From positions 62,001-126,000 of the forward strand of contig CAYNPO010000008.1 of assembly GCA_964399165.1 (NCBI GenBank): DNA of 64,000 bases, written 5' to 3'. The notes beneath the pieces are model-generated. The model was given only the letters and a program-made list of their open reading frames with translations. It was not told where the DNA came from and did no database searches. Both the position numbers and the translations under genes were made by a program. Position 1 is the first letter of the stretch. Every line of letters begins with the position of its first letter. Of this stretch, positions 40,126-48,619 are shown in pieces. This DNA comes from UBA6144 sp964399165. Its GTDB lineage: Bacteria; Bdellovibrionota; Bacteriovoracia; Bacteriovoracales; Bacteriovoracaceae.

Positions 40126-42012
40126 ATGAAAACCGCACTGGCCACCGGCCTTCTTGCCCTTTCCATGTCCACCCTCGCCGACCCTGGCGACCAAGTCCAA
40201 CGCTGGAGTGGCAACGAGGCCGCCCTGCGCTCCGACCTGCGCCTGATCCTAAGGGAGGCCCGCTGGGGCAACAATGACGTCATCGCCGAGTTCGATGAAG
40301 GCACCCCCCATCGCGTGCGCATCGTGTGCGAGGACGGGAGCATCCACCTGCACGTGAAATCCAGTCGGGATGAAAAAGCCGCCACCATGTACCACGGACT
40401 GCATAAGCTGGGCTTCCTCTTCCCCCACCCCCGCTGGCAGATCTCCCCGACGAAGGATGCGGCCCTCGCTCAATGCGGGAAAACCTTCAACTGGCGCCCG
40501 GCCTATCCCCAACGCGGGTTCCACTTGCACACTCTCCACCCCAACGAATGGGTGAAGGGCTTTCTGGAGGGTGACAAAGCCATCGCCAACGACACCGTCC
40601 GCTGGACAGCTCGAAACCGCCAGAACGTGCTCGATCTGAGCCTGTTGCGTCCTAACTGGAACCGAGCGATGGCAAGCCTCAAGGACCCCTTCGAACTGGC
40701 CAAGGACCTGGGTATCTCCCGAGGTGTATCCCTGGGCGCGGCCCTGCAACAGCAAAACAGCTTTAAGCTCATTCCGCTGTTCGCGGCCATGACCGGCCAA
40801 GGGGACGAATCAGCGCTCCTGCGCAACATCAGGAAGCTCGGCGAGGCCCTGGACTATGACTTCATGACCATGGAGTCGGGCACCAGCGAATTCACCGCCG
40901 TGAACTACGACCGCGCCCTATCCTGGTTCAACCTGGCCGCGCGGGAGCTCAAGCGTCAGCAAAAGAAGCTCTTCACCAAAGTCCACGTCTCCACCAACCA
41001 GCACCACGCTACCTACGGCAATTTCAACTTCCTCCCCCGCTTCGCCAGTCGCGAGGTCGGGGTCATGCCCCACACGGTGATGTTCTACGGGCTGTGGGAC
41101 AAGAAAGTGCCCATGTACGGCAACAACGACTTCTCCCACATGCTCAAGTTCATGCGCGAGGAAAAAGACAAACGCCCGGTGTGGTACTACCCGGAGACTA
41201 GCTACTGGGTGGGCATGGACGTGGACGTGCCGCTCTTCCTCACCGACTACCTCACCTCCCGGGCCGAGGACATGCAGAAGCTCCATCCCGAGGGTATCCA
41301 GGGCCACTTCAACTTCACCTCCGGCCATGAAATGGGCTACTGGCTCTTCGACTGGACCCTGGCGCTCAACAACGACCTGGACGAGGAGTTTAGTCCCCTG
41401 AGCGGCCTCAAGCTTTTGGGCGAGGATGAGGAGACCTGGCGGCGGATCATCGCCTACCAGACCAAGCACTTCAAGGACAACCAGCTCATCGCCATCATCA
41501 GCGCTTCCAACATCCAGGACGAGCTCACCTCCAAGCACCGCATCCACGAGCGCAAGATCCTCAAGGAAGTGGCCCGCTCCGCCATGGTCCGCGAGGCCGA
41601 AATCCTCAAGCTCGAAAACGCCCTGGCCGAGGTCCCGGACCTCTCCGGTGTGAAGCACCCCGAGCTCAAACTCATGCTGGAAGTGACCGAGCGTCGGATC
41701 CACCACGCCCTGGCCGTGCGAAAGGCCCTGCGCCACCCCAAGCGCTCCGAGGAGCGGACCGCCGAGCTCGCTAGCGCCGCCCGTGAGCGGCAGGACGCCC
41801 TGGAGAGCATCAACGCCATCCGCCGCGCTTATAACCGCTACCCCAGCGCCAAAGTCTTCGAGCGCAACCGCAACTCCACCAGCTACCAGTTCGGCTACCT
41901 GTGGACCGCGGCCACCCTGCACTTCTGGAACCGGGAGGAGCAGATGGTGAAGAACGAGAACTACTTCCCGTTCTTCATGAACATCTACAACGTCATCGAC
42001 ATCATCTTCTAA
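40126..42012 (+). CDS. Large secreted protein, GH67N/DUF4838-like
   Basis: A 628-aa protein with a signal peptide (MKTALATGLLALSMSTLA). The stretch TMYHGLHKLGFLFPHPRWQISP near residue 85 resembles the N-terminal domain found before catalytic barrels in alpha-glucuronidases (GH67N) and DUF4838 proteins. A barrel-like middle (residues 120-430) holds YDFMTMESGTSEF, FTKVHVSTNQHH and WYYPETSYW, with acidic residues that could be catalytic. A coiled helical domain follows (residues 450-600). Enzyme activity is not established. A perfect 12-bp terminator stem lies just downstream. Confidence 0.65.
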   Translation: MKTALATGLLALSMSTLADPGDQVQRWSGNEAALRSDLRLILREARWGNNDVIAEFDEGTPHRVRIVCEDGSIHLHVKSSRDEKAATMYHGLHKLGFLFPHPRWQISPTKDAALAQCGKTFNWRPAYPQRGFHLHTLHPNEWVKGFLEGDKAIANDTVRWTARNRQNVLDLSLLRPNWNRAMASLKDPFELAKDLGISRGVSLGAALQQQNSFKLIPLFAAMTGQGDESALLRNIRKLGEALDYDFMTMESGTSEFTAVNYDRALSWFNLAARELKRQQKKLFTKVHVSTNQHHATYGNFNFLPRFASREVGVMPHTVMFYGLWDKKVPMYGNNDFSHMLKFMREEKDKRPVWYYPETSYWVGMDVDVPLFLTDYLTSRAEDMQKLHPEGIQGHFNFTSGHEMGYWLFDWTLALNNDLDEEFSPLSGLKLLGEDEETWRRIIAYQTKHFKDNQLIAIISASNIQDELTSKHRIHERKILKEVARSAMVREAEILKLENALAEVPDLSGVKHPELKLMLEVTERRIHHALAVRKALRHPKRSEERTAELASAARERQDALESINAIRRAYNRYPSAKVFERNRNSTSYQFGYLWTAATLHFWNREEQMVKNENYFPFFMNIYNVIDIIF

Positions 42013-42018
42013 GGGCCC

Positions 42019-42052
42019 CGGTTCCTGTAAGTTTTACAGGAACCGACCTTTT
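42019..42052 (+). terminator. Rho-independent terminator
   Basis: A 12-bp perfect stem (CGGTTCCTGTAA/TTACAGGAACCG) with a 3-base loop and TTTT shortly after. It ends the 628-aa gene unit. Confidence 0.85.
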
Positions 42053-42093
42053 CCGCCTCCCCAATCCCTCCCGGCCGGTGCTACCTCCGCCCC

Positions 42094-42660
42094 ATGCTGA
42101 ACCTCACGGCCATGGCCCTAGTTCTCCTGCTCGCCTCTCCCGCCCGCGCCGGCCTCGAAGTGGCGTTCCAGGGGTGCGATGAAAACCAAATCCGGAAGCT
42201 CACCAATGCCCACGAGCGCAACGCCTTCATCGTGGACGACCTGTTCCGCCAGATCGACCGCGCCCGGGTGGAGTACCCCCAACACGCCCGCCGCCTCACC
42301 AGCGCCCGCAACATGCTGGCCTGCCTTTCCGGCAAGCTCCCCAACCTGGTCTACCAGTGCACGGAGCTGGACGGCGCCGACGGCTGGACCGTGCCCCTGG
42401 TGGGCACTTTGGTCAAGATCGACAACGACGCCATCAACAATCAGAACTGGGGCCGGTCCAATTACATCAGTTCCATCATGATTCACGAGGCCGCCCACAA
42501 ATGCGGCGCCACCGACAGCCTGTACATCCACCAGAACCGGGCACCGGGGCCCCGCAGCACGCGCTTCACCGAATGGATGCGCATCGCCAGCACCTACCAG
42601 TACTGGGTGATTTGGGGTTTCTGCGTGCCTTACGAGAATTGTCCTGAACGGGCCCCCTGA
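42094..42660 (+). CDS. Secreted aspzincin-like putative metallopeptidase
   Basis: A 188-aa protein with a signal peptide (MLNLTAMALVLLLASPARA). HEAAH at 131-135 is followed closely by GATDSLY (D141, Y144), recalling the HExxH plus GTxDxxY pattern of aspzincins (M35 and Lys-specific peptidases), in which the Asp is the third zinc ligand. The gap between the motifs is shorter than usual. Five Cys in the mature part may form disulfides. It is a likely small secreted peptidase; activity is inferred. Confidence 0.7.
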   Translation: MLNLTAMALVLLLASPARAGLEVAFQGCDENQIRKLTNAHERNAFIVDDLFRQIDRARVEYPQHARRLTSARNMLACLSGKLPNLVYQCTELDGADGWTVPLVGTLVKIDNDAINNQNWGRSNYISSIMIHEAAHKCGATDSLYIHQNRAPGPRSTRFTEWMRIASTYQYWVIWGFCVPYENCPERAP

Positions 42661-42716
42661 GGGCGCTTGCCGGGCGGGAAAGGAGAGGTAGACTGGAGGG
42701 CACAAAGGAGTCCTCC

Positions 42717-43250
42717 ATGAAAAGCCTCGCTCTTCTCTTCGCCCTCGCCGCCCTCCCCGTCACCGCCGCCGTCAACATGAAACCCGGACTGTGGAGAATC
42801 GACACCGTGGTCGTGCGCGACGGCAAGGAAACCGATCCGACGGCGCACATGAAGGCCGCCCTGGCCAAGATGTCTCCCGAGCAGCGCAAGCACGTGGAGG
42901 AAATGATGGGCAAAATGGGCGGGGCCCACGGCGCCCCCCCGGTGGGGTTGGGCAAGGACGGCGGCGTGCAGGTGTGCTACACCCCCGCCATGCTCGCCAA
43001 CCCCCAGGGCATGGCCAATCAACATGCGCCCAGCGGCTGCAAGTCTCGTGTGATTGAGCACAGCGCCCTTAAACTCTCGGTCGAGTTCCAATGCGAGGAC
43101 GGTTCCAAGGGCAAGGGCGCTTGGTCCACCACCAGCGACACCTTTGAAGGCAAGATGGAGTTGGATTCTCCCAAGAGCGGGAAGAGCGTGGTCCGCAACA
43201 AAGGCAAGTTTTTGTCGGCGGATTGCGGGAAGCTGAAGCCCAAGGCGTGA
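42717..43250 (+). CDS. DUF3617-family periplasmic protein
   Basis: A 177-aa protein with a signal peptide (MKSLALLFALAALPVTA). MKPGLWRIDTVVVRDG, the MSPEQRKHVEEMMGKMGG helix and the Cys pair (VQVCYTPAM, SGCKSRVIEHSALKLSVEFQCEDG) match DUF3617, small periplasmic proteins of unknown role. AAAGGAG lies upstream. Its stop overlaps a GTG start of the next gene as GTGA, so the two are probably coupled. Confidence 0.88.
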   Translation: MKSLALLFALAALPVTAAVNMKPGLWRIDTVVVRDGKETDPTAHMKAALAKMSPEQRKHVEEMMGKMGGAHGAPPVGLGKDGGVQVCYTPAMLANPQGMANQHAPSGCKSRVIEHSALKLSVEFQCEDGSKGKGAWSTTSDTFEGKMELDSPKSGKSVVRNKGKFLSADCGKLKPKA

Positions 43251-43477
43251 GCCGGGAGCTTCGGAGGGTCAGCTTGGCGGGAGAGGTCTTCCTCTACCCC
43301 TCACCCGTGCTGCCGGACCAGAAGTACCTCATCGCCTGCGTGGATGAGGCCCAAGCGAAAGAAATCCAGGAGGGGGTGGCCGAAGGGCACATCCCCCACC
43401 CGGATTCGATTGACTCGCCTTTTGAGTTCCTGCGGTTTCACACGGACGGGAACACGAGAATCTTGGGCAAAACTTAA
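43247..43477 (+). CDS. Small hypothetical protein coupled to DUF3617 gene
   Basis: A 76-aa soluble protein starting at GTG 43247, which overlaps the DUF3617 stop (GTGA). It reads SRELRRVSLAGEVFLYPSPVLPDQKYLIACVDEAQ and ends in FEFLRFHTDGNTRILGKT. It has no signal peptide, which is odd after a secreted gene. No family is recognised. The end overlaps the convergent zincin-like gene by four bases. Confidence 0.55.
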   Translation: MSRELRRVSLAGEVFLYPSPVLPDQKYLIACVDEAQAKEIQEGVAEGHIPHPDSIDSPFEFLRFHTDGNTRILGKT

Positions 43478-44466
43478 AACACGTCCTCTACTTTAAGGCG
43501 GTTGGCGGGCGAGCACCTCCCGAAGAGCCTCACCCGCTGTCGGCAGGCCAGCTCGGGGTAAGCTGACCAGCGGTCCTCAAGCCCCGCTTCCCGGATGATG
43601 ACTCTCATGTTCCTCGCCACAGTGTCTGAGTAAGTCACACCGGGTTGACTTCCCGCTACTGCAGAAGCGCCAGCGTAGCGGATCAGATGGAAAGCGTAAG
43701 CGTACAGCACCGTCGCCAAATCCTTGCCGACCAGATTGTCCCCCAATGACCTGAAGTGCGCGGCATTCGCGTAGACGTGCGCCTTGGCGTCGTGACCACA
43801 TTGCCCCTCGGGGTTGAAGTCCATCATCGACCTGCATGAGCCTTCCCAGCCCAAGGTCGTCAGCGCGTACCACATCTGGAGGGGATCGATCTTGCCGGGC
43901 CGCAAGTACACGCCACGGCGGATGGCGGTCTGCAATCGCAAGTCGTTCCGTCCTTCCATCAAAGCCGCGGCCAGGGCATCCACGAACTCTTCGTCGGAGG
44001 ATAAGTAGGACGGTACGAGATGATGGATCGTCTCATGCAACAGTAGTCGCGCGAAATCCACGGGCGCTTGGTTTGCGCCGCGAGCGCTAAAGTAAATCGC
44101 ATCTCCGCGCCGCTCGCCCGTCATAGCGCCCAACCCGGTGAAGCGACGGTAGTCTGCAGGGAGACGGACACCGTCGCTGCGCCCATCACCAGGGATGACC
44201 ACGATGCTTTCAAGGAACAGGATCTTATTGGTCGCTTTGAGCGCGGCGATTTCCGAGGACACATGGGCCTTGAAATCCTCGGGGTAGACCGAAGCCCGTA
44301 TTCGGGAGTTGATCAGGCGGATGGCGTCGTCCAGTTTCTGCTGGTCCGGGAAAGGCTGGGCGTAAACCTCGAAGGGATCGCCGCCGTGGCCGCCAGCGCC
44401 CTCAGACGCCAGCACACTAAAGGTACACACGAGGCTTAAAGCCAAAATCGCCTTTTTCAAGTTCAT
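43474..44466 (-). CDS. Secreted zincin-like protein with HETIH motif
   Basis: A 330-aa protein with a signal peptide (MNLKKAILALSLVCTFSVLA). HETIH at 144-148 (ARLLLHETIHHLVPSYLSSDEEFVDAL) with Glu 159/160 downstream forms a plausible zinc site with gluzincin-type spacing. His- and Gly-rich sequence follows the signal (EGAGGHGGDPFEVYAQPFP), as in several secreted Bdellovibrio-type proteins. Four Cys lie in the C-terminal half. Its start overlaps the TIGR02147 regulator stop as ATGA, so regulator and putative peptidase are translated from one message. Confidence 0.75.
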   Translation of the reverse strand: MNLKKAILALSLVCTFSVLASEGAGGHGGDPFEVYAQPFPDQQKLDDAIRLINSRIRASVYPEDFKAHVSSEIAALKATNKILFLESIVVIPGDGRSDGVRLPADYRRFTGLGAMTGERRGDAIYFSARGANQAPVDFARLLLHETIHHLVPSYLSSDEEFVDALAAALMEGRNDLRLQTAIRRGVYLRPGKIDPLQMWYALTTLGWEGSCRSMMDFNPEGQCGHDAKAHVYANAAHFRSLGDNLVGKDLATVLYAYAFHLIRYAGASAVAGSQPGVTYSDTVARNMRVIIREAGLEDRWSAYPELACRQRVRLFGRCSPANRLKVEDVF

Positions 44467-45284
44467 GATTGCTTCTCCATTTCAGTGGGTTGTTTTTGCA
44501 AAGGGTAAAGGTACATGCCGAACTCGTAGACCTGGGTACGGCGTCCCGTCTCCAGCAACGCGCTCATGCGGTTGGTGAACTCTTCGACCAGGGCCTTCGC
44601 CTCGGGGATCCGCTCGGGGTCGATGGCCATGGTCATGTAGGTCATGCTGCGTTTTTCGATGGGGTCGTTCTCGAGCGAGTGCACCGCCTTCTCCAGGCTC
44701 TGGCGCGTGTGGCGCTTGAGGGCCGCGTTGGTCATGTGCTTGTCGGCGGTGGTGAAGTGGGCGTTGGTGCAGACGTAGGTCCCGTTTTCTTCGGCGAGCA
44801 GCCCCACTTGCACCAGGCGCTCCAGGGCGAGCTTGGCCTCAAGCTCCGTGATGCCCAGCTGGCCCGCGATCCACTTAGGCGCAGGTTTAAAGCCCTCCAC
44901 GCACGTGAGCATCAGAACCGCGTAGTGGTACCAATCCCCGATCACCTTGAAGAGTTCGAGGCTGAGTTCGCGGGGTTTGGGCACGTGCTGGATCTTCTTG
45001 AACACGGGGTTCAGGCGGCGAAGTCCCCGGCGCTGGTGCTTATGCGCAAGCGAGCCGAGGAATTGGTCTTGCTCTTCCGGGCCCAGGTCCAGCTGCTTCA
45101 GGAGCTTCTGGGCCACAGGGTAAGAAGGCACGCGCTTGCCGGACAAAAACTGGGATAGGACCGCAGGAGAGATCCCGCAGGCCTTGGCGAAGGCCCTGAG
45201 CGAGTAGCGGGGGTTTTTCTCACACCGCTCGGCGAGCTCGCGTCCCAGGCATTGCAGATAATAGAGGTCGTTGGGCGTTTCCAT
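44463..45284 (-). CDS. TIGR02147-family transcriptional regulator (DUF4423)
   Basis: A 273-aa protein. The N terminus is a Cro/cI-type helix-turn-helix (YSLRAFAKACGISPAVLSQFLSGKRVPSYPVAQKLL), and the rest matches the TIGR02147/DUF4423 domain (VIGDWYHYAVLML, a winged-helix-like ITELEAKLALERLVQVGLL, ERRSMTYMTMAID-type segment, final VYEFGMYLYPLQ). The family is known mainly from Fibrobacter and Bdellovibrionota, with no well-established function. ATG 45284 was chosen to match the family start. It is upstream of, and coupled to, the HETIH gene, and is preceded by a large inverted repeat that may be its operator. Confidence 0.9.
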   Translation of the reverse strand: METPNDLYYLQCLGRELAERCEKNPRYSLRAFAKACGISPAVLSQFLSGKRVPSYPVAQKLLKQLDLGPEEQDQFLGSLAHKHQRRGLRRLNPVFKKIQHVPKPRELSLELFKVIGDWYHYAVLMLTCVEGFKPAPKWIAGQLGITELEAKLALERLVQVGLLAEENGTYVCTNAHFTTADKHMTNAALKRHTRQSLEKAVHSLENDPIEKRSMTYMTMAIDPERIPEAKALVEEFTNRMSALLETGRRTQVYEFGMYLYPLQKQPTEMEKQS

Positions 45285-45320
45285 GCCCCGGTTTATAGAG
45301 GCAATCAGCGCCCCGCGCAA

Positions 45321-45351
45321 CACTGCTGCAAACAATGTGTTTGCAGCAGTG
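45321..45351. promoter_or_regulatory. 14-bp inverted repeat, possible operator of the TIGR02147 operon
   Basis: Arms CACTGCTGCAAACA and TGTTTGCAGCAGTG are perfect and 3 bases apart, 37 bases before the regulator start. A further TGCAAAC half-site follows at 45361. It could also be a terminator for the upstream gene, but no T run follows on the minus strand. Confidence 0.5.
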
Positions 45352-45385
45352 GCGGGTTAGTGCAAACGTGAAAAAACTACAGGGT

Positions 45386-45844
45386 TCAGAGAAGTGTGAT
45401 GCCCCACTCGCGCAGCATGGCCTCCTCATCCTGGTTGAGGATGGGACGAGAAGACCCCTGCCGACCTAAGACGGCCCCGGTCTCCCAATCCACGGTGTAG
45501 CCCACCCAGCCTGTGGGCTCGGGCCCCAAAAACCGGCGTAGCACCAAGCGGCCGGGCACGATCTGGCGGCTCTTGTGGTAAGTCACGGAGAAAGCCCCCA
45601 TCCCCTCACGGTCGAGGAAGAAGCGGATGACTTCGTTCTGTCGGTCGTCAGCGGAGACCTTCCACAACAATTCCATCCGTCCGTAGCGGCGGACGTTATA
45701 GACACCCCCCACCTGCCCTTCGGGTTCCAGCGTGCCCACCAGCGTGCGGAAGCGCTCCCACTCCTGGAAAAGGACCTGGGAAACCTCGGTTTGGGCAAGG
45801 GCCTGGGAGAGCCCGAGACAGAGAATGAGCAAGAAGCGTTTCAT
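45386..45844 (-). CDS. Secreted hypothetical protein
   Basis: A 152-aa protein with a signal peptide (MKRFLLILCLGLSQALA). The mature chain is beta-rich with no Cys and includes MELLWKVSADDRQNEVIRFFLDREG and RLVLRRFLGPEPTGWVGYTVDWETG. GAGGAGG five bases before ATG 45844 fixes the start. No family is recognised. It is followed by the large inverted repeat. Confidence 0.7.
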   Translation of the reverse strand: MKRFLLILCLGLSQALAQTEVSQVLFQEWERFRTLVGTLEPEGQVGGVYNVRRYGRMELLWKVSADDRQNEVIRFFLDREGMGAFSVTYHKSRQIVPGRLVLRRFLGPEPTGWVGYTVDWETGAVLGRQGSSRPILNQDEEAMLREWGITLL

Positions 45845-45985
45845 GGGTACCTCCTCATAGGCCCCGAAACTACGTTCTTGGACGCGAGAAGGCCCTCCGC
45901 AGAGCAAAACGTCCCCCTGGAATTTTTGCTGACTTGCCCCCTTCCAGGCCCCTGTCAGTCTAGACTCTCAGGATCGGAGACCCCC

Positions 45986-46894
45986 ATGAAACTGCTGTCG
46001 CTGCTCACGCTCCTCGTGGCCTTCCCTACCTGGGCGATATCCTCCCCTTACGACGCCCACGTGGCGCGCTTGAAAAGGGCGGATGTGCTGGGGCAATCCA
46101 TCGCCTATGTTGACGAAGGCCAGGGTCCTGCCGTGGTCCTCATGCACGGGATCCCCACATCCTCCTGGATGTACCGGAATGTCATTCCACTCCTTGTAGC
46201 CGCTGGCCGCCGGGTGATCGCACCAGACCTTCTCGGCTTCGGGGAAAGCGGGCGCCCTGCGGACCGCTCCCTTCTTCTGGTCCCCAACCAAGCACAACTC
46301 ATGCTGACTCTCCTGAAGGATGAGCTCAAACTGGAGCGCTGGACCCACGTGGTCCACGACTTCGCCGGCCCCATCACGTGGGAGATGGCCGAAGACCCGC
46401 GTTTCACCCCCTCGGGGTTGGTGGTGCTCGACACCCTCGCCTTCAATGAAGGATGGAACCCGGGCATGAACTTCCTCATGCGCACGGTGATGCGTGCGGG
46501 AACCGGCGTGCCCGGCGTGCGCCAGGTGTTCTTCCACCAGGCCTTCCGTGACATGGTCTCCACGCCGGGCGTGGCCGATGCCGACATGCTCGAGGGCTAT
46601 TGCCGTCCCATGATCGAGGGCGGAGCCGCCTCCTACCGCACCCTACTCTTCTCCACCAACCAACTCGCCGGTGAGCTGCCCCGCTACCAGGGAACCTTGC
46701 GCTCCCTGGGCGTTCCGGCTGCCATCGTGTGGGGAAGAAACGACGCCTTCTTGTCCGTGGAAACTCAGATGCCTCCCATCCGCGACGCCCTGGGTGTGCC
46801 CCAGGAGCGGGTCACCATTCTCAACGATGCCAAGCACTTGGTGGCGGACGAGCAACCTGAAGCGGTGGCCGCGGCGGTGCTGGGACTGCCCTAG
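45986..46894 (+). CDS. Exported alpha/beta hydrolase, haloalkane-dehalogenase-like
   Basis: A 302-aa protein with a signal peptide (MKLLSLLTLLVAFPTWA), unusual for dehalogenases. HGIPTSSWMYRNVIP is the oxyanion-region motif, and HDFAGPITW (D125) places Asp where haloalkane dehalogenases have their nucleophile (HDWG). WGRNDAFL and the NDAKHLVADEQP segment supply the acid and the catalytic His. It may be a dehalogenase, epoxide hydrolase or relative of either; activity is not proven. GGAG lies upstream. Confidence 0.85.
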   Translation: MKLLSLLTLLVAFPTWAISSPYDAHVARLKRADVLGQSIAYVDEGQGPAVVLMHGIPTSSWMYRNVIPLLVAAGRRVIAPDLLGFGESGRPADRSLLLVPNQAQLMLTLLKDELKLERWTHVVHDFAGPITWEMAEDPRFTPSGLVVLDTLAFNEGWNPGMNFLMRTVMRAGTGVPGVRQVFFHQAFRDMVSTPGVADADMLEGYCRPMIEGGAASYRTLLFSTNQLAGELPRYQGTLRSLGVPAAIVWGRNDAFLSVETQMPPIRDALGVPQERVTILNDAKHLVADEQPEAVAAAVLGLP

Positions 46895-47547
46895 GGGGAC
46901 CCGGCGCGCTCCAGTGCGCGGGCGATGAGCGCCTTGAGCGGCTCGTAGCCGAAGTCCAGGAGCGGCTCCCCGTTCACGAAGAACGTCGGGGTCATGCGCA
47001 CGCCCAGCTTCTGCCCGTCCTCCAAGTCTTCCTGGATGATCTGCTCGATGGCCGGGCTTTCCATGTCCTCCTTGAGTTTCTCCATGTCGAGATCCAACCG
47101 CGGCAGATAAGTCCAAATGAGTTCCGGGCGCGGATGGTGGTGGTCGCCCCACTCGGGCTGGTGGTGGTAAAGCAGCTCCAGGGTTTCCCAATATCGGTTC
47201 TGCTGGCGCGCGGCCTCCAGGATCTTGATGGCGAAGCGGGAGTTGGGGTGGAAGGGGGCGTAACGGGCCACCACCTGAATTTTACCTTCGTACTCTTCCA
47301 AGAGCTGCTTCACCATGGGGTGGAAGGCGCGGCAGCTTTCGCACTCGGGATCGAAGAACTCCACCACCGTCACCGGAGCGCCGTCGCGGCCGAGCTTGAG
47401 GGCGGACTCGCGGGTGAGGGCCTGATCCTGCTGGGGAATCTCTTCCACGCGGGAGCGCTCCCCTTCCCGGACCATATCCCGAGCAAACCAGAACCCCCCG
47501 ATCACCACAACGACTGCGGCTACAGCAACGGCAACTTTAGTTTTCAT
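46891..47547 (-). CDS. DsbA-family thiol oxidoreductase, membrane-anchored
   Basis: A 218-aa protein with an uncleaved-looking N-terminal helix (VAVAVAAVVVVIGGFWFARD), then a thioredoxin-fold domain with active-site CESC (C69-C72, FFDPECESCRAFHP) and the cis-Pro segment VRMTPTFFVNGE. CESC differs from CPHC of classic DsbA but fits the BdbD/DsbG-like group. It overlaps the DsbB-like gene by 11 bases on the same strand, so the two form an oxidase pair for disulfide formation outside the cytoplasm. The 3' end overlaps the convergent hydrolase by four bases. Confidence 0.9.
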   Translation of the reverse strand: MKTKVAVAVAAVVVVIGGFWFARDMVREGERSRVEEIPQQDQALTRESALKLGRDGAPVTVVEFFDPECESCRAFHPMVKQLLEEYEGKIQVVARYAPFHPNSRFAIKILEAARQQNRYWETLELLYHHQPEWGDHHHPRPELIWTYLPRLDLDMEKLKEDMESPAIEQIIQEDLEDGQKLGVRMTPTFFVNGEPLLDFGYEPLKALIARALERAGSP

Positions 47548-47956
47548 GGCGCATGTCCTTCAGCGTGAATCCCAGGATCACCAACAGCAGCGTGAAGGCC
47601 ACGAGGGAGAGCAAGGGAATGGTGAGGAATCCGAGGCCCACCCACTGCACGGTGGTGCAGGAGACGCCCTGGCGGCAGGGGGCGAGGCTGTCGGGAATCC
47701 AATGGTAATAGAGCAGGTTGTGGTAGATAGCCACGCCCCATCCGGCCAGCGCCAGGGGTAAGGCGAATTTCACGGCTCGCAGGTCTTGGGGGAAGAGCGC
47801 CAAGCCGAGGATCAGCACGAGTGGGTAAATGGCAATGCGTTGGTACCAGCAAAGAGCGCAGGGGGGGTAACCCAGCACTTCGCTGAAAAACAGGCTTCCC
47901 GCGGTGGCCGCCAGCGCCACTACCCAGGCACAAAACAATTTAGTCCACGAAGACAT
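47537..47956 (-). CDS. DsbB/BdbC-family disulfide bond formation protein
   Basis: A 139-aa membrane protein with four helices. Cys33-x-x-Cys36 (GYPPCALCWYQRIA) and Cys94...Cys100 (APCRQGVSCTTVQW) are the two redox pairs of DsbB/BdbC. It reoxidises its DsbA partner and passes electrons to quinones. It is short like BdbC. It sits directly upstream of the CESC oxidoreductase gene. ATG 47956 has only a weak ribosome site. Confidence 0.9.
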   Translation of the reverse strand: MSSWTKLFCAWVVALAATAGSLFFSEVLGYPPCALCWYQRIAIYPLVLILGLALFPQDLRAVKFALPLALAGWGVAIYHNLLYYHWIPDSLAPCRQGVSCTTVQWVGLGFLTIPLLSLVAFTLLLVILGFTLKDMRHEN

Positions 47957-48040
47957 GCCATCACGATACCGGGCCACCCCGGGAGCGTCAAAGTTCGTTT
48001 TCCGTCCTGGCCATTCTCCCGAAATGCGCGAGAATGGGGC

Positions 48041-48619
48041 ATGTCCGCCATCATCTTCCAGGCCTTCATCTCCCTCTTCGTCGCCATCGACGCACTGGGC
48101 GGACTTCCCCTCATCGCCTCCCTCACTAAAGGGATGTCCGACCAACAAAGACAGACGTTGATCCACAAGGCGTCTTTCGCCGCCCTCCTCATCGGCGTGT
48201 CCTTCATCTTCGGCGGCCAGGCGATCTTCGAGTTCCTGGGCATCACCGAGAACGACTTCCGGGTGGCCGGCGGCATCCTGCTCATGATCTTCGCCGTCCG
48301 TGACCTGGCCACCAGCTCCAGTCACCAAGGCTCCGACGCCCCCTCCGCGGTGGGCATCGTCCCCATCGCCATTCCCATCATGATGGGCCCCGCGGCCCTC
48401 ACCACCCTCATGATCGGCACCAAGGAATACGGCTTCGCCACCGCCCTGGTGGCCCTGGTGCTGAACCTGCTCATCGCCTGGATCCTGTTCAGCCGCGCTG
48501 GTTGGGTCATGAAAAAACTTGGTCGTGAGACCAGCGACGCCATCGCCAAGATCTTCTCGCTCTTCCTCGCCGCCATCGCGGTGATGCTGATCCGCTTGGG
48601 GATCACGGGGATGTTATAG
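48041..48619 (+). CDS. MarC-family integral membrane protein
   Basis: A 192-aa protein with six transmembrane helices. SLFVAIDALGGLPLIASLT, LLIGVSFIFGGQAIFEFLGI, DFRVAGGILLMIFA and PIAIPIMMGPAALTTLMI match the MarC/UPF0056 family, whose transport role is unproven. The start lies 84 bases from the divergent DsbB-like gene. The 3' end overlaps the convergent rhomboid gene by 17 bases. Confidence 0.9.
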   Translation: MSAIIFQAFISLFVAIDALGGLPLIASLTKGMSDQQRQTLIHKASFAALLIGVSFIFGGQAIFEFLGITENDFRVAGGILLMIFAVRDLATSSSHQGSDAPSAVGIVPIAIPIMMGPAALTTLMIGTKEYGFATALVALVLNLLIAWILFSRAGWVMKKLGRETSDAIAKIFSLFLAAIAVMLIRLGITGML

